From positions 32,339 through 96,338 of the forward strand of contig NZ_BDAU01000040.1 of the NCBI RefSeq assembly GCF_001612615.1: 64,000 bases of DNA, read 5' to 3'. The position numbers and the translations under genes were made by a program. The stretch is from Nocardia amikacinitolerans NBRC 108937 (GTDB lineage Bacteria > Actinomycetota > Actinomycetes > Mycobacteriales > Mycobacteriaceae). Positions within the stretch are counted from its first letter, which is position 1; every line of letters begins with the position of its first letter. Of the stretch, positions 43,694 to 52,617 are shown in pieces. The notes under the pieces are model-generated. The model was not told the origin of the DNA. It did no database searches and saw nothing but the letters and a program-made list of their open reading frames with translations.

Positions 43694-44380
43694 TCACTCC
43701 GGAGAGGGATCGAGGCGGCCGGTGTTGCGCCGGGCCTGCGGCGCGTGCCAGCCGTAGCGGCGGGCCAGCAGGCGGAAGGCGATGGCGAGGAAGGCGGCGA
43801 GCAGACCGGTCCACGCCCAGTAGGCGTCGAAGTGCAGCAGCGTCGCGGTGGCTGCCGCCCCGAGCAGCGCGGGCACCGCGTACAGCTCTTGATCCGGACG
43901 CAGCACCCGAGGCACTTCGCCCCCGAGCACGTCGCGGATGACGCCGCCGCCGATCGCGGTGACCATGCCGAGCAGCGCGGCCGTCGGCGCGCCGACACCC
44001 TGGGCATAGGCGACCGCGGTACCGGTCACGCAGAACAAGCCGAGCCCGATGGCGTCGAAGATCTCGAGCGGGCCGGTGAGCCGGTGCGACGGATGCTTGA
44101 AGAAGATCACCAGCGCCGTCAGCAGGGACGCGCACAGGTAGGTCAGGTCGGTGAACGCGGCGGGTGGCGTGCGCCCGATGAGCAGGTCGCGGATGACGCC
44201 GCCGCCGAGCGCGGTGCTACAGGCCAGCACCGCCATGCCGAAGACGTCCATGTTCTTGCGGACCGCGAGCAGCGCGCCCGAAGCCGCGAACGAGACCACC
44301 CCGAGCAGCTCACCGATGCGCTGGGCGGCGTTCACGGCGGAATCCAGCTGCGTGGCCATGACGTCCAACCCGGCGACCAT
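43694..44380 (-). CDS. TRIC/UPF0126 family membrane protein (YicG-like)
   Basis: 228 residues with seven membrane helices in two repeats, each carrying the GGGVIRD signature (TALGGGVIRDLLIGRTPPAAF and TAIGGGVIRDVLGGEVPRVL). Prokaryotic TRIC homologues form trimeric cation channels; some UPF0126 members have been linked to glycine transport. ATG 44380 has AAGGAG 7 bases upstream, so an upstream in-frame extension to 44608 is not used. Alone, divergent from the methyltransferase-like gene at 44520. Confidence 0.92.
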   Translation of the reverse strand: MVAGLDVMATQLDSAVNAAQRIGELLGVVSFAASGALLAVRKNMDVFGMAVLACSTALGGGVIRDLLIGRTPPAAFTDLTYLCASLLTALVIFFKHPSHRLTGPLEIFDAIGLGLFCVTGTAVAYAQGVGAPTAALLGMVTAIGGGVIRDVLGGEVPRVLRPDQELYAVPALLGAAATATLLHFDAYWAWTGLLAAFLAIAFRLLARRYGWHAPQARRNTGRLDPSPE

Positions 44381-44519
44381 GGAATCGCTCCTTTCCCTTT
44401 CTCCGTCCAGCAGGTTTGCACGTCGGTTGCGCTGTGAGTTCCGCGACACCCGCGCACCGGCTCGCCCGGCGGACGCAAACCCGTGGCGATTCATCCTAGG
44501 AATCGGTGATGATCGGACC

Positions 44520-45278
44520 ATGACTCGGAGTTTCGAGGACTTGGTCCGCGAGGCCGATGCGGTCTCGGTCGACGGTTGGGACTTCTCGTGGCTGGACGGT
44601 CGCGCCACCGAGGAGCGTCCAAGCTGGGGCTATCAGAAGTTGCTGCGCGGACGCCTCGCCGCGGCCGAGGCGGCGCTCGACCTGCAGACCGGCGGCGGCG
44701 AAGTGCTCGCGGGCGCCGCTCCCTTCCCGCCGACGATGGCCGCCACCGAATCGTGGCCGCCCAACCTCGCCAAGGCCACCGCCCTGCTGCATCCGATGGG
44801 TGTCGTGGTGGTCGCCGACTCGGACGAACCGCCGCTGCCCTTCGCCGACGCCGCCTTCGACCTGGTGACCAGCCGTCACCCGGTGCGCCCGTGGTGGTCG
44901 GAGATCGCCAGGGTGCTGCGGCCCGGCGGCGCCTACTTCGCCCAGCACGTCGGCCCGCGCTCGGTGTGGGAGTTGGTCGAGTACTTCCTCGGACCGCAGT
45001 CGGAGGCGGGCAAGCTGCGCGACCCGGCGAGCGAGCGCGCCGAGGCCGAGGCGGCCGGATTCGAGGTCGTCGACGTGCGCCACGAACGTCTGCGCATGGA
45101 GTTCTTGGACGTCGGCGCCGTCGTCTATTTCCTGCGCAAGGTGATCTGGACCGTCCCGAACTTTACGGTCGCCGCATACCGGGACCGGCTGCTCGACCTG
45201 CACAGGACGATCGAAACCGACGGACCGTTCGTCGCGCATTCCGCGCGCGTGCTGTTCGAGGCGCGCAAACCCGCCTGA
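44520..45278 (+). CDS. Methyltransferase-domain protein (type 11-like)
   Basis: 252 residues. Central portion PFADAAFDLVTSRHPVRPWWSEIARVLRPGGAYFAQHVGP fits class I methyltransferases; the N-terminal SAM loop is atypical (ALDLQTGGGEVLAGA in place of DxGxGxG). C-terminal half FEVVDVRHERLRMEFLDVGAVVYFLRKVIWTVP is common to a group of actinobacterial methyltransferase-like proteins. ATG 44520 is the plausible start (MTRSFEDLVREADAV). Substrate unknown. Confidence 0.85.
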   Translation: MTRSFEDLVREADAVSVDGWDFSWLDGRATEERPSWGYQKLLRGRLAAAEAALDLQTGGGEVLAGAAPFPPTMAATESWPPNLAKATALLHPMGVVVVADSDEPPLPFADAAFDLVTSRHPVRPWWSEIARVLRPGGAYFAQHVGPRSVWELVEYFLGPQSEAGKLRDPASERAEAEAAGFEVVDVRHERLRMEFLDVGAVVYFLRKVIWTVPNFTVAAYRDRLLDLHRTIETDGPFVAHSARVLFEARKPA

Positions 45279-45410
45279 TGCCCGGCTCCGGCTTCTGCCG
45301 GACCGGACGCCATGGAGGACCGACCCGGCGCCGCGCTCGTCGGCGCCGGTCCGCGGAGGTGGCAGGACCGAGCCGACGCCGTGCAAGTGGACTGCGAGCC
45401 CGATCCGCCC

Positions 45411-46055
45411 TCAGGCCGGCGCCGGGCGGGTGCGGTCGGTCGCGAGCAGTACCGCGATCGAACCGAGCATCGTGCCCATCACGTACCGCTGGGCGCGCAG
45501 CCACAGTGGACGGCCGGTGAGGAAGCCGGAGATGCTGCTCGCGGCGAGCACGATCAACCCGTTCACGGTCAGCGCGACGGCGATCTGGATCGCGCCGAGG
45601 GACAGGCTCTGGAGCCAGACCAGACCACGGTCGGGCGCGACGAACTGCGGGATCAGCGCGAGGTACATGATCGCGATCTTCGGATTGAGCAGGTTGGTGA
45701 CCAGGCCCATGGTGAACAGCCGCCGAGCCGGATCGGCGGGCAGTTCCGACGGCGCGAAGACCGAGACACCGCCGGGGCGCAGCGCCTGCCAGGCCAGCCA
45801 CAGCAGATACGCCGCACCCGCCAGCTTCACCGCGAGGTACAGCCCGGGCACCACCGCGAACACCGCGGTGATACCGGCCGTCACGGCGGCGAGATACACG
45901 CCGAACCCGGCCGCCACCCCGGTCAGCGAGACCAGCCCGGCCCGCCGCCCTTGCGATACCGTGCGCGAAACCAAATACATCATGTTGGGCCCCGGAGTGA
46001 GCACCATGCCGAGCGCGGCCATCGCCACCCCGACAATCGCCGCCGTCTCGATCAT
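45411..46055 (-). CDS. LysE/RhtB-family exporter 1
   Basis: 214 residues with about six membrane helices. Family signature: AALGMVLTPGPNMMYLVSRTVSQGRRAGLVSLTGVAAGF, in segments, then GAAYLLWLAWQALRPG and GLVTNLLNPKIAIMYLALIPQFV. Exporters of this family remove amino acids such as lysine, threonine or homoserine; substrate unknown. ATG 46055 is chosen because the next residues (IETAAIVGVAMAALG) start helix 1. The frame continues upstream without a plausible N-terminus. Confidence 0.9.
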   Translation of the reverse strand: MIETAAIVGVAMAALGMVLTPGPNMMYLVSRTVSQGRRAGLVSLTGVAAGFGVYLAAVTAGITAVFAVVPGLYLAVKLAGAAYLLWLAWQALRPGGVSVFAPSELPADPARRLFTMGLVTNLLNPKIAIMYLALIPQFVAPDRGLVWLQSLSLGAIQIAVALTVNGLIVLAASSISGFLTGRPLWLRAQRYVMGTMLGSIAVLLATDRTRPAPA

Positions 46056-46393
46056 GTAGTCGATCGTCGCCGACCGCGGCGTCCCCCGTCTCGGTCCACT
46101 TCGAGTCCGCTGGACCCCCACCGTGACCGGCGCAACGGAACAAAACGCCCGTGCCGGACGCTGGTATGTCGGGAGCCGAACCCGCCGCGCACCTACCGCG
46201 GCCTGCGGGTTGTCGGTGGCCTCGGGGAGAATGGGCCGAAGCAGGCGCACGGACGGAGCACGTCCGTACTGGCAGGCGTACTTGTGCGGAGACGGCGCGC
46301 AAGCAGGCCCTGGCTTTTCCGTTGCGAGGCACTCACACGGAGAAGCACCCGATGTGCAGGTTCACCTGCCCCCGCCCGATACGAGGAGAGACT
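46056..46393. other. Divergent intergenic region between the LysE gene and xpb
   Basis: 338 bases with no supported gene. It must hold both promoters. Open frames run through it on both strands but lack ribosome sites and family resemblance. No clear SOS box was seen by eye. Confidence 0.45.
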
Positions 46394-48052
46394 GTGACCG
46401 ACGGTCCGCTGATCGTTCAGAGTGACAAGACGCTGCTGCTGGAGGTCGACCACGAGTTGGCCGACACGGCGCGTCAGGCCATCGCGCCGTTCGCCGAACT
46501 CGAGCGCGCGCCCGAGCACGTGCACACCTACCGGGTGACGCCGCTCGCGCTGTGGAACGCGCGCGCGGCCGGGCACGATGCCGAGCAGGTGGTCGACGCT
46601 CTGGTCAGCTACTCCAGGTACGCGGTGCCGCAGCCGCTGCTCGTCGACGTCGTCGACACCATGGCCAGGTACGGCAGGCTCCAGCTGGTGAAGCATCCCG
46701 CGCACGGCCTGACGCTGGTCAGCCTGGACCGCGCGGTGCTCGAAGAGGTGCTTCGGCACAAGAAGATCGCCCCGATGCTCGGCGCGCGCATCGATGACGA
46801 CACCGTGGTGGTGCACCCGTCCGAGCGCGGCCGGATCAAGCAGATGCTGCTCAAGATCGGCTGGCCCGCCGAGGACCTGGCCGGATATGTCGACGGCGAG
46901 GCGCATCCGATCGAGCTGGATTACGTCGGCGGCCACTGGCACCTGCGCGACTACCAACAGATGGCGGCGGACTCGTTCTGGGCGGGCGGCTCGGGCGTCG
47001 TGGTGCTGCCGTGCGGCGCTGGCAAGACGATGGTCGGCGCCGCGGCGATGGCCAAGGCCAAGGCGACCACGCTGATCCTGGTGACCAATACCGTCGCGGG
47101 CAGGCAGTGGCGGCGCGAGCTGCTGGCCCGCACCTCGCTGACCGAGGACGAGATCGGCGAATACTCCGGCGAACGCAAGGAGATCCGGCCGGTCACCATC
47201 GCGACCTACCAGGTGATAACCCGCCGCACCAAGGGCGAATACAAGCACCTCGAGCTGTTCGACAGCCGCGACTGGGGCCTGGTCATCTACGACGAGGTGC
47301 ACCTGCTGCCCGCGCCGGTCTTCCGGATGACCGCGGACCTGCAATCCCGGCGCAGGCTCGGCCTCACCGCCACGCTGGTGCGCGAGGACGGCCGCGAAGG
47401 CGACGTGTTCTCGCTGATCGGCCCGAAGCGCTACGACGCGCCGTGGAAGGACATCGAGGCGCAGGGCTGGATCGCCCCGGCCGACTGCATCGAGGTGCGG
47501 GTGACGCTCACCGACGCCGAACGGATGTCGTACGCGACCGCCGAGCCGGAGGAGCGCTACAAGCTGTGCTCGACCGCACGCACCAAACTTCCCGTTGTGG
47601 AATCGATTCTGGCCAAACACAAGGATTCACCGAGCCTGGTGATCGGCGCCTATCTCGAGCAACTCGACGAATTGGGCGAGCACTTGAACGCGCCGGTGAT
47701 CCAGGGTTCGACGAAAACCAAAGAGCGCGAAGAGCTTTTCGACGCGTTCCGGCGCGGTGAGATTCCGGTGCTCGTGGTGAGCAAAGTCGCGAATTTCTCC
47801 ATCGATTTGCCGGAAGCCTCGGTGGCCGTGCAGGTTTCGGGCACTTTCGGTTCGCGCCAGGAGGAGGCGCAGCGGCTGGGCAGGCTGTTGCGTCCCAAGC
47901 ACGACGGCGGCCAGGCGCACTTCTATTCGGTGGTCGCCCGCGACACGCTGGACGCCGAATACGCCGCGCACCGGCAGCGTTTTCTCGCCGAACAGGGGTA
48001 TGCGTATCGCATTACGGATGCCGACGACTTGCTGGGTCCTGCCATCGGATAA
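46394..48052 (+). CDS. xpb: DNA repair helicase XPB (ERCC3-like)
   Basis: 552-residue superfamily 2 3'-5' DNA helicase, bacterial XPB. N-terminal damage-recognition-like domain (LIVQSDKTLLLEVDH ... VHTYRVTPLALWNARAAG), then HLRDYQQMAADSFW (Q-like), Walker A LPCGAGKTMVGA, DEVH box (YDEVHLLPA), LTATLVREDG and SRQEEAQRLGRLLRPK (motif VI). GTG 46394 has GAGGAGAG 4-10 bases upstream; MTDGPLIVQSD fits mycobacterial homologues. Function in vivo in bacteria is not settled; involvement in repair/unwinding is inferred. Its usual neighbour, the Rv0862c-like gene, lies 4.5 kb away. Confidence 0.95.
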   Translation: MTDGPLIVQSDKTLLLEVDHELADTARQAIAPFAELERAPEHVHTYRVTPLALWNARAAGHDAEQVVDALVSYSRYAVPQPLLVDVVDTMARYGRLQLVKHPAHGLTLVSLDRAVLEEVLRHKKIAPMLGARIDDDTVVVHPSERGRIKQMLLKIGWPAEDLAGYVDGEAHPIELDYVGGHWHLRDYQQMAADSFWAGGSGVVVLPCGAGKTMVGAAAMAKAKATTLILVTNTVAGRQWRRELLARTSLTEDEIGEYSGERKEIRPVTIATYQVITRRTKGEYKHLELFDSRDWGLVIYDEVHLLPAPVFRMTADLQSRRRLGLTATLVREDGREGDVFSLIGPKRYDAPWKDIEAQGWIAPADCIEVRVTLTDAERMSYATAEPEERYKLCSTARTKLPVVESILAKHKDSPSLVIGAYLEQLDELGEHLNAPVIQGSTKTKEREELFDAFRRGEIPVLVVSKVANFSIDLPEASVAVQVSGTFGSRQEEAQRLGRLLRPKHDGGQAHFYSVVARDTLDAEYAAHRQRFLAEQGYAYRITDADDLLGPAIG

Positions 48053-48092
48053 GCGGAGGCAAATCCTCCGCAACGTGTGCTAGGAAAGAGAC

Positions 48093-48761
48093 GTGCGACG
48101 CTTCGAATTCGCGGTGGACCGCAGGCACGCCCATGCGGTGAACGAAGTGTTCGCCGATCTGCGCCGGTTGCGCATCGTCGCGATCGCCGCTGCCGTCATC
48201 GCGGCCACCGTGACGGCCTATCTGATCTGGCTTAACCACCCGTGGTCCTATCTGCTCGCGGTCGCCTTCGCGCTCGGCGCGGTGACCGCGCTGTGGGTGG
48301 CGCTGTGGGCGCCACACCGGACGAGCATCGATCGCCTCTACGCAGACGGCGAACTCGTGCCCGCCGTGGTGTCGGAGACCTATCCGACCGGCGTCGTGCT
48401 GCTCGCGCTCGTCGACGTGTCGACGCCCGAGGCCACCGATCCGCGCTACGCCCTGGTGATCCGCAAGGTCCGCGATCTGCCGGGGCACGAGAAGCGCGCG
48501 GGCGAGCGGGTGCCGTCGGTGGCGATCCGCACCGACCGCGCGCCGCGCCAGGTGGGGGAGCGCTGGCAGTCGGTGAGCGCCATGCCGATCGCCTGGGGGA
48601 CCAGGGACGACCGGGTCATCGCCCGGGCTCGCGCCGCCATCAGCGAGGTCGAATGGCGGCTGCTCACCGACAATCTCGCGCTCGCCGCGCAGGTGCGCCG
48701 CACCTCGGCCAAACGCCTGCTGCTCGATCCGCAGCAGCTGCCGGACGATCTCGGCAACTGA
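48093..48761 (+). CDS. DUF3239-type membrane protein
   Basis: 222 residues with two N-terminal membrane helices (about 28-48 and 52-72: IVAIAAAVIAATVTAYLIWL; SYLLAVAFALGAVTALWVALW) followed by a cytoplasmic beta-rich domain (LYADGELVPAVVSETYPTGVVLLALVDVS...) and a helical C-terminus. It fits DUF3239, known from Corynebacteriales. GTG 48093 follows AAAGAG. Starts 40 bases after xpb, so may be co-transcribed. Function unknown. Confidence 0.8.
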   Translation: MRRFEFAVDRRHAHAVNEVFADLRRLRIVAIAAAVIAATVTAYLIWLNHPWSYLLAVAFALGAVTALWVALWAPHRTSIDRLYADGELVPAVVSETYPTGVVLLALVDVSTPEATDPRYALVIRKVRDLPGHEKRAGERVPSVAIRTDRAPRQVGERWQSVSAMPIAWGTRDDRVIARARAAISEVEWRLLTDNLALAAQVRRTSAKRLLLDPQQLPDDLGN

Positions 48762-48818
48762 CCGCGCCGCCTGCGTTCGACACGCCGCACGCCGTTCGCG
48801 GCGACTTACACTGCCGTG

Positions 48819-49457
48819 ATGGTTCCCATGACCAACCTGTTGGCGTTCATGGCCGCAGCCACCCTCATCGTCGTGATCCCCGGCCCCGGTGTGCTCTTCA
48901 CCGTCGGGCGGGCACTCGCCCTCGGCAGGCGGGCCGCGCTGATCTCCGCCGTCGGCCACTGCGCGGGCGTGCTGATCTGTCTGATCTTCGTCGCGATCGG
49001 GCTCGGCACTCTGCTCGCCGCGTCGTCGCTCGCGCTCACCATCGTGAAGTTCGCCGGCGCGCTGTATCTCGTCTATCTGGGACTGCAGGCGATCCGGGAA
49101 CGCAAGGCTTTGCGCGACGCGCTCGGCGCGAGCGTGGACACCGCCGCCGACGTCCGCGTCTTCCGGCAGAGCGTGCTCGTCGGGGTGACCAATCCGAAGG
49201 GCATCGTGTTCTTCTCCGCCGTGCTCCCGCATTTCGTCGATCCGGCGACCGGGTCGCTGCCCTTGCAGTTCGTCGTGCTCGGGACGGTGTTCCTTGCCAT
49301 CGCGCTGGTGTCCGACAGCGCCTGGGCGTTGCTGGCCGCCTCGGCCCGCAACTGGTTCGCCAAGTCGCCGCGTAGGCTCGAAGCCGTCGGCGGAGCGGGT
49401 GGCGCGATGATCGTCGGACTCGGCGCGTCGGTGGCACTCAGCGGCACGGCGGACTGA
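48819..49457 (+). CDS. LysE/RhtB-family exporter 2
   Basis: 212 residues, six membrane helices. Signature LIVVIPGPGVLFTVGRALALGRRAALISAVGHCAGV, KFAGALYLVYLGLQAIRERKAL and VGVTNPKGIVFFSAVLPHFVDP. Similar in family to the exporter at 45411 but not a close duplicate. Start uncertain between GTG 48816, ATG 48819 and ATG 48828; no strong ribosome site. Substrate, probably an amino acid or analogue, unknown. Confidence 0.9.
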   Translation: MVPMTNLLAFMAAATLIVVIPGPGVLFTVGRALALGRRAALISAVGHCAGVLICLIFVAIGLGTLLAASSLALTIVKFAGALYLVYLGLQAIRERKALRDALGASVDTAADVRVFRQSVLVGVTNPKGIVFFSAVLPHFVDPATGSLPLQFVVLGTVFLAIALVSDSAWALLAASARNWFAKSPRRLEAVGGAGGAMIVGLGASVALSGTAD

Positions 49458-49527
49458 ACCGGCTACCATCCCACCTGCGCGGTACGCCGGTACCGGTGTG
49501 GGGTGCGGTGAGAGGGGCGGTAGTCGA

Positions 49528-50919
49528 ATGAGGTTGTCCGGCTTGATAAGTGCCGCGGTCGCCGCGGTTCTGCTGACGGCGGCGGGACCGGCGAACGCCG
49601 ACCCGTTCGTCGGTGCGCCCGGACTCGGCGATCCGTACTACCCCATGGACGGCAACGGCGGCTACGACGTCCGTCACTACGACGTCACCATCGATTACGA
49701 CCCCCCGAGCCGCCAGCTCGACGGCAAGACCCGCATCGACGCCGTCGCGACGCAGGCGTTGCGCGCGTTCAATCTCGACTTCGCCGGGCCGACCGTGCGG
49801 ATGGTCTCGGTCAACAACCAGCCCGCCTCCTTCGATCGCAACGGCGAGCACGAACTCACCGTCACCCCGCTGCTCCCGATCCTGCCCGGCCTGCCGTTCA
49901 CCGTGACCGTCGACTACGCGGGCGAGATGGGCAGCACCGTCGGCGAGGGCTGGACCTTCTCGCCGAGCGGCGGCGCGTTCGTCGCCGGTGAGCCGCACTC
50001 CGCGACCACCTGGTACCCGCTCAACGACACTCCGTTGGACAAGGCCACCTTCGCGCTGCACACGACAGTGCCCGCGGAGTGGGAGGTCGTGTCCAACGGA
50101 CTGCGCACCCGGAATTCGGTGCAGGCCGACAAGCGCACGGTCAGCTGGGAATCGCGCGCCCCGGTCCTCGGCTACCTGACCACCGTCGCCATCGACCACT
50201 TCTCCTACCTCGAGCAGCAGCGCGCCAACGGCATGCCGCTGCTGAGCGCCTTCGCTCCCGGCGCCGAGCACAACCGCGAGCTCGAGACGCGGCTGCCCGA
50301 GATCCTCGATTTCAGCGAGCAGCTCTTCGGCCCGTACCCGTTCGACGCGGCGGGCGGCATCTACGTCGACGCCGACATCGTGTTCTCCCTGGAGACCCAG
50401 ACCCGCCCGATCTACGCGCCGTGGACCGATCTGCAGACCGTGGTGCACGAGATCGCGCACCAGTGGTGGGGTGACGCGGTGTCGGTGCGGCAGTGGTCCG
50501 ACATCTGCCTCAACGAGTGCTTCGCCAGCTACACCGCCGACTACCTGTGGCCGGAGCGGATGGAAGGCGAAGACGTCGACGCCCAGTACCGCGAGACCAT
50601 CGCGAAATGGTACGACGCGCAGACTTTCTGGGATATTCCGCTGGAAAATCCCGGTGCCGGTTTCGAATTCACGTCGGTCTACTACCGCGGCCCGCTTTTC
50701 CTGCACGCGCTGCGCAAGCAAGTCGGCGACGACGTATTCTTCGGCGCGCTCAGGGAATTCCTCGCCAAGCACGCCTACGGCAACGCCTCGATGCCGGAGT
50801 TCCGCGCCTTCGTGCAGTCGAAGACCGGGACGGATCTGCGTGGATTCTTCGACGCGTGGCTGAACCAGACCGCACCGCCCGCCGACGAATACCTCTTCCC
50901 CGGCGACCTGCGGCTCTGA
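49528..50919 (+). CDS. Secreted M1-family metallopeptidase
   Basis: 463 residues with a Sec signal peptide (MRLSGLISAAVAAVLLTAAGPANA-DP). The zinc site is HEIAHQWWGD with the third ligand in LNECFASYTADYLW (HExxH-18-E); most M1 enzymes have NEGFA, here NECFA. N-terminal beta domain HYDVTIDYDPPSRQLDGKTRI is typical; YYRGPLFLHALRK gives the Tyr/Arg of the active site. The usual exopeptidase GxMEN motif appears altered (FSLETQTRP). Shorter than aminopeptidase N, matching compact secreted M1 proteins of actinomycetes. Confidence 0.92.
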   Translation: MRLSGLISAAVAAVLLTAAGPANADPFVGAPGLGDPYYPMDGNGGYDVRHYDVTIDYDPPSRQLDGKTRIDAVATQALRAFNLDFAGPTVRMVSVNNQPASFDRNGEHELTVTPLLPILPGLPFTVTVDYAGEMGSTVGEGWTFSPSGGAFVAGEPHSATTWYPLNDTPLDKATFALHTTVPAEWEVVSNGLRTRNSVQADKRTVSWESRAPVLGYLTTVAIDHFSYLEQQRANGMPLLSAFAPGAEHNRELETRLPEILDFSEQLFGPYPFDAAGGIYVDADIVFSLETQTRPIYAPWTDLQTVVHEIAHQWWGDAVSVRQWSDICLNECFASYTADYLWPERMEGEDVDAQYRETIAKWYDAQTFWDIPLENPGAGFEFTSVYYRGPLFLHALRKQVGDDVFFGALREFLAKHAYGNASMPEFRAFVQSKTGTDLRGFFDAWLNQTAPPADEYLFPGDLRL

Positions 50920-50921
50920 GC

Positions 50922-51785
50922 TCAGCTCTCCACACGCGCCTGCGCCCGCGCCACCCAGCGCCGCGCCCGATCGAGTTGTCGCTGTGCCGAACGCAACTCG
51001 TCCTGCGCGCCGCGTTCGGCGGTGCGGGCGAACTGTTTCTCCTGCTCGGCGTGTTCGAGCTCGGCGCGCAGAGCCGTGATCCGCTCCTCGATCTCGGTGC
51101 GCCGCGCCGCCGTCTCGTCGGCCGCCCGCTGCGCCGAATCCATTGCCGCGTCGGCTGATTCGAGCGCCGCGCGGGCGTCCTCGAGTTCCTGGAGAGCCTC
51201 CGCGTCGGGTTCGGGTTCCTCGGCCTTCGGCTTCTTGCCCTTCGGTTCTTTGCGCGCCTGCTTCTTCGCGGGCGCCGAACCCTTGCCGTCGATCGCGACC
51301 AGCTCCGGCCCGGCGGGACCGAATCCCTCGTAGCTCGCGGCGGTGGCCAGCGTGCCGGTGCGCACCTGATCGGCGACCTCCGGGTCGGCGAGGGCCGCCG
51401 TCAGGGTCTGGCCGACCTCGCGCAGCACGCCTTCGCTCACCGGTTTGCCCGCCTCTGCGGCCAGCGCCCCCGCCCGCCGGGACAGCGCGTTGACGACCTG
51501 TTGCCGCTGCGTGGTCAGCGTGCGCAGCTGGTCGCCGGACAGTTCGCGCTGCGCCGTGCGCAGGGCGTCACCGAGCCGTAGCAGTGCGTCCACCTCGTCG
51601 GGAACCGAGCGGGCGAGCAGGTTCACCGTCCACGCGGTGACCGTCGGCTTGCGCAGCTTGCCGATGGCGGCCGCGAGCTCCTTGTCGCCGGACTCCTTGG
51701 CCTCGGCGACCCGTGCGGCGCGCGCCGCGACGAACTCGGAGGGCTCCACTGCGTACAGGTCGCCTGCGACGTCCTCGAGCGTCAT
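50922..51785 (-). CDS. Coiled-coil hypothetical protein
   Basis: 287 residues. Conserved N-terminal part: MTLEDVAGDLYAVEPSEFVAARAARVAEAKESGDKELAAAIGKLRKPTVTAWTVNLLAR, in segments, followed by a lysine-rich linker (KKQARKEPKGKKPKAEE) and a long C-terminal coiled coil (about 205-287) with heptads rich in Ala, Glu and Arg. I recall such proteins as common hypotheticals in actinomycetes without assigned function. ATG 51785 begins the conserved part. Convergent with the M1 peptidase, 2 bases apart. Confidence 0.82.
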   Translation of the reverse strand: MTLEDVAGDLYAVEPSEFVAARAARVAEAKESGDKELAAAIGKLRKPTVTAWTVNLLARSVPDEVDALLRLGDALRTAQRELSGDQLRTLTTQRQQVVNALSRRAGALAAEAGKPVSEGVLREVGQTLTAALADPEVADQVRTGTLATAASYEGFGPAGPELVAIDGKGSAPAKKQARKEPKGKKPKAEEPEPDAEALQELEDARAALESADAAMDSAQRAADETAARRTEIEERITALRAELEHAEQEKQFARTAERGAQDELRSAQRQLDRARRWVARAQARVES

Positions 51786-51853
51786 ACTTGCCAAGCGTAA
51801 CGACACGCCGTGCGCCGACGACAGAGTCGACGTATTGGACAAACGTCCATCAA

Positions 51854-51970
51854 GTGGACGATCTGTGGAAGGCATTGCCAGTGAACTACTTTGGTCTGCA
51901 AATGCTCGGTCAACTGCTCCCGCGGGTGCTGGGATTCGCCCTCCTCGGGATGTACGGCACCACCCTCTGA
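51854..51970 (+). CDS. Possible 38-residue hydrophobic peptide
   Basis: GTG 51854 to TGA 51970 reads MDDLWKALPVNYFGLQML... ending LGFALLGMYGTTL: acidic start, then amphipathic and hydrophobic residues that could form one membrane helix. The composition is far more protein-like than the arginine-rich shadow frames around it. There is no good ribosome site, so it may be leaderless or not expressed. It lies in the 304-base gap between divergent genes; otherwise that gap shows nothing. Confidence 0.4.
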   Translation: MDDLWKALPVNYFGLQMLGQLLPRVLGFALLGMYGTTL

Positions 51971-52089
51971 AGCCGCCACGGCGCCGAGCGGCGCCCAGCG
52001 CTGGACCGAGCTGATGCGGTCACCGCGATCGTGCGGGTATCCTCACCGCGTTCACGCCCGTGAACGTATTCGGTGAGAGAGGTTTTCCC

Positions 52090-52617
52090 GTGAAGTTCCC
52101 AGGAACGAGGCTGCTGGCACGTGTCGTGCTCGCCCTCCTGGCGGTGGCCGCCCTCGCGGTCGCGGTGACCGGCTGTTCGACGATCGACAACGCAACCAAG
52201 TCCGACGTGGCGAAGACGAAGGTCGGTGACTGCATCAACATCACCGACAACTCGCCAACCGCCACCGAGGGCGAGCCGATCGAGTGCTCCTCGCCCAAGG
52301 CCGTGTACAAGGTCCACCAGAGCTTCGACCAGAAGACCGAATGCGCGTCGAAGGAGTACACCAGCTACACCGAAGAGCTGGCAGGCGGCGGCACCGCGTT
52401 CCTGTGCCTCGCGCCGAACTTCGCGCAGGGCAGCTGCTACAACGACGTCGCCACCTCGCCCTACAAGTGGGTGGACTGCTCCTCGACCGAGGCGACCTTC
52501 AAGGTCATGCAGCGCGTCGACGGCCAGACCGACGAACTGCTCTGCGAGACCGCCACGGAGTTCATCACCGTCTCCGACCCGAAGACGCTGTTCTGCATCG
52601 GAAAGCCCAACAGCTGA
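52090..52617 (+). CDS. Cysteine-rich lipoprotein, unknown function
   Basis: 175 residues: signal peptide VKFPGTRLLARVVLALLAVAALAVAVTGC with lipobox VTGC. The mature domain has about eight further cysteines (GDCI, ECSS, TECAS, FLCLA, SCYND, DCSS, LLCET, FCIG) probably forming disulphides, similar in style to the septum-formation-like LppU/DUF-type lipoproteins of Nocardia. GTG 52090 has AGAGAGG 8 bases upstream. Monocistronic and convergent with the next gene (stops adjoin at 52617/52618). Confidence 0.78.
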   Translation: MKFPGTRLLARVVLALLAVAALAVAVTGCSTIDNATKSDVAKTKVGDCINITDNSPTATEGEPIECSSPKAVYKVHQSFDQKTECASKEYTSYTEELAGGGTAFLCLAPNFAQGSCYNDVATSPYKWVDCSSTEATFKVMQRVDGQTDELLCETATEFITVSDPKTLFCIGKPNS

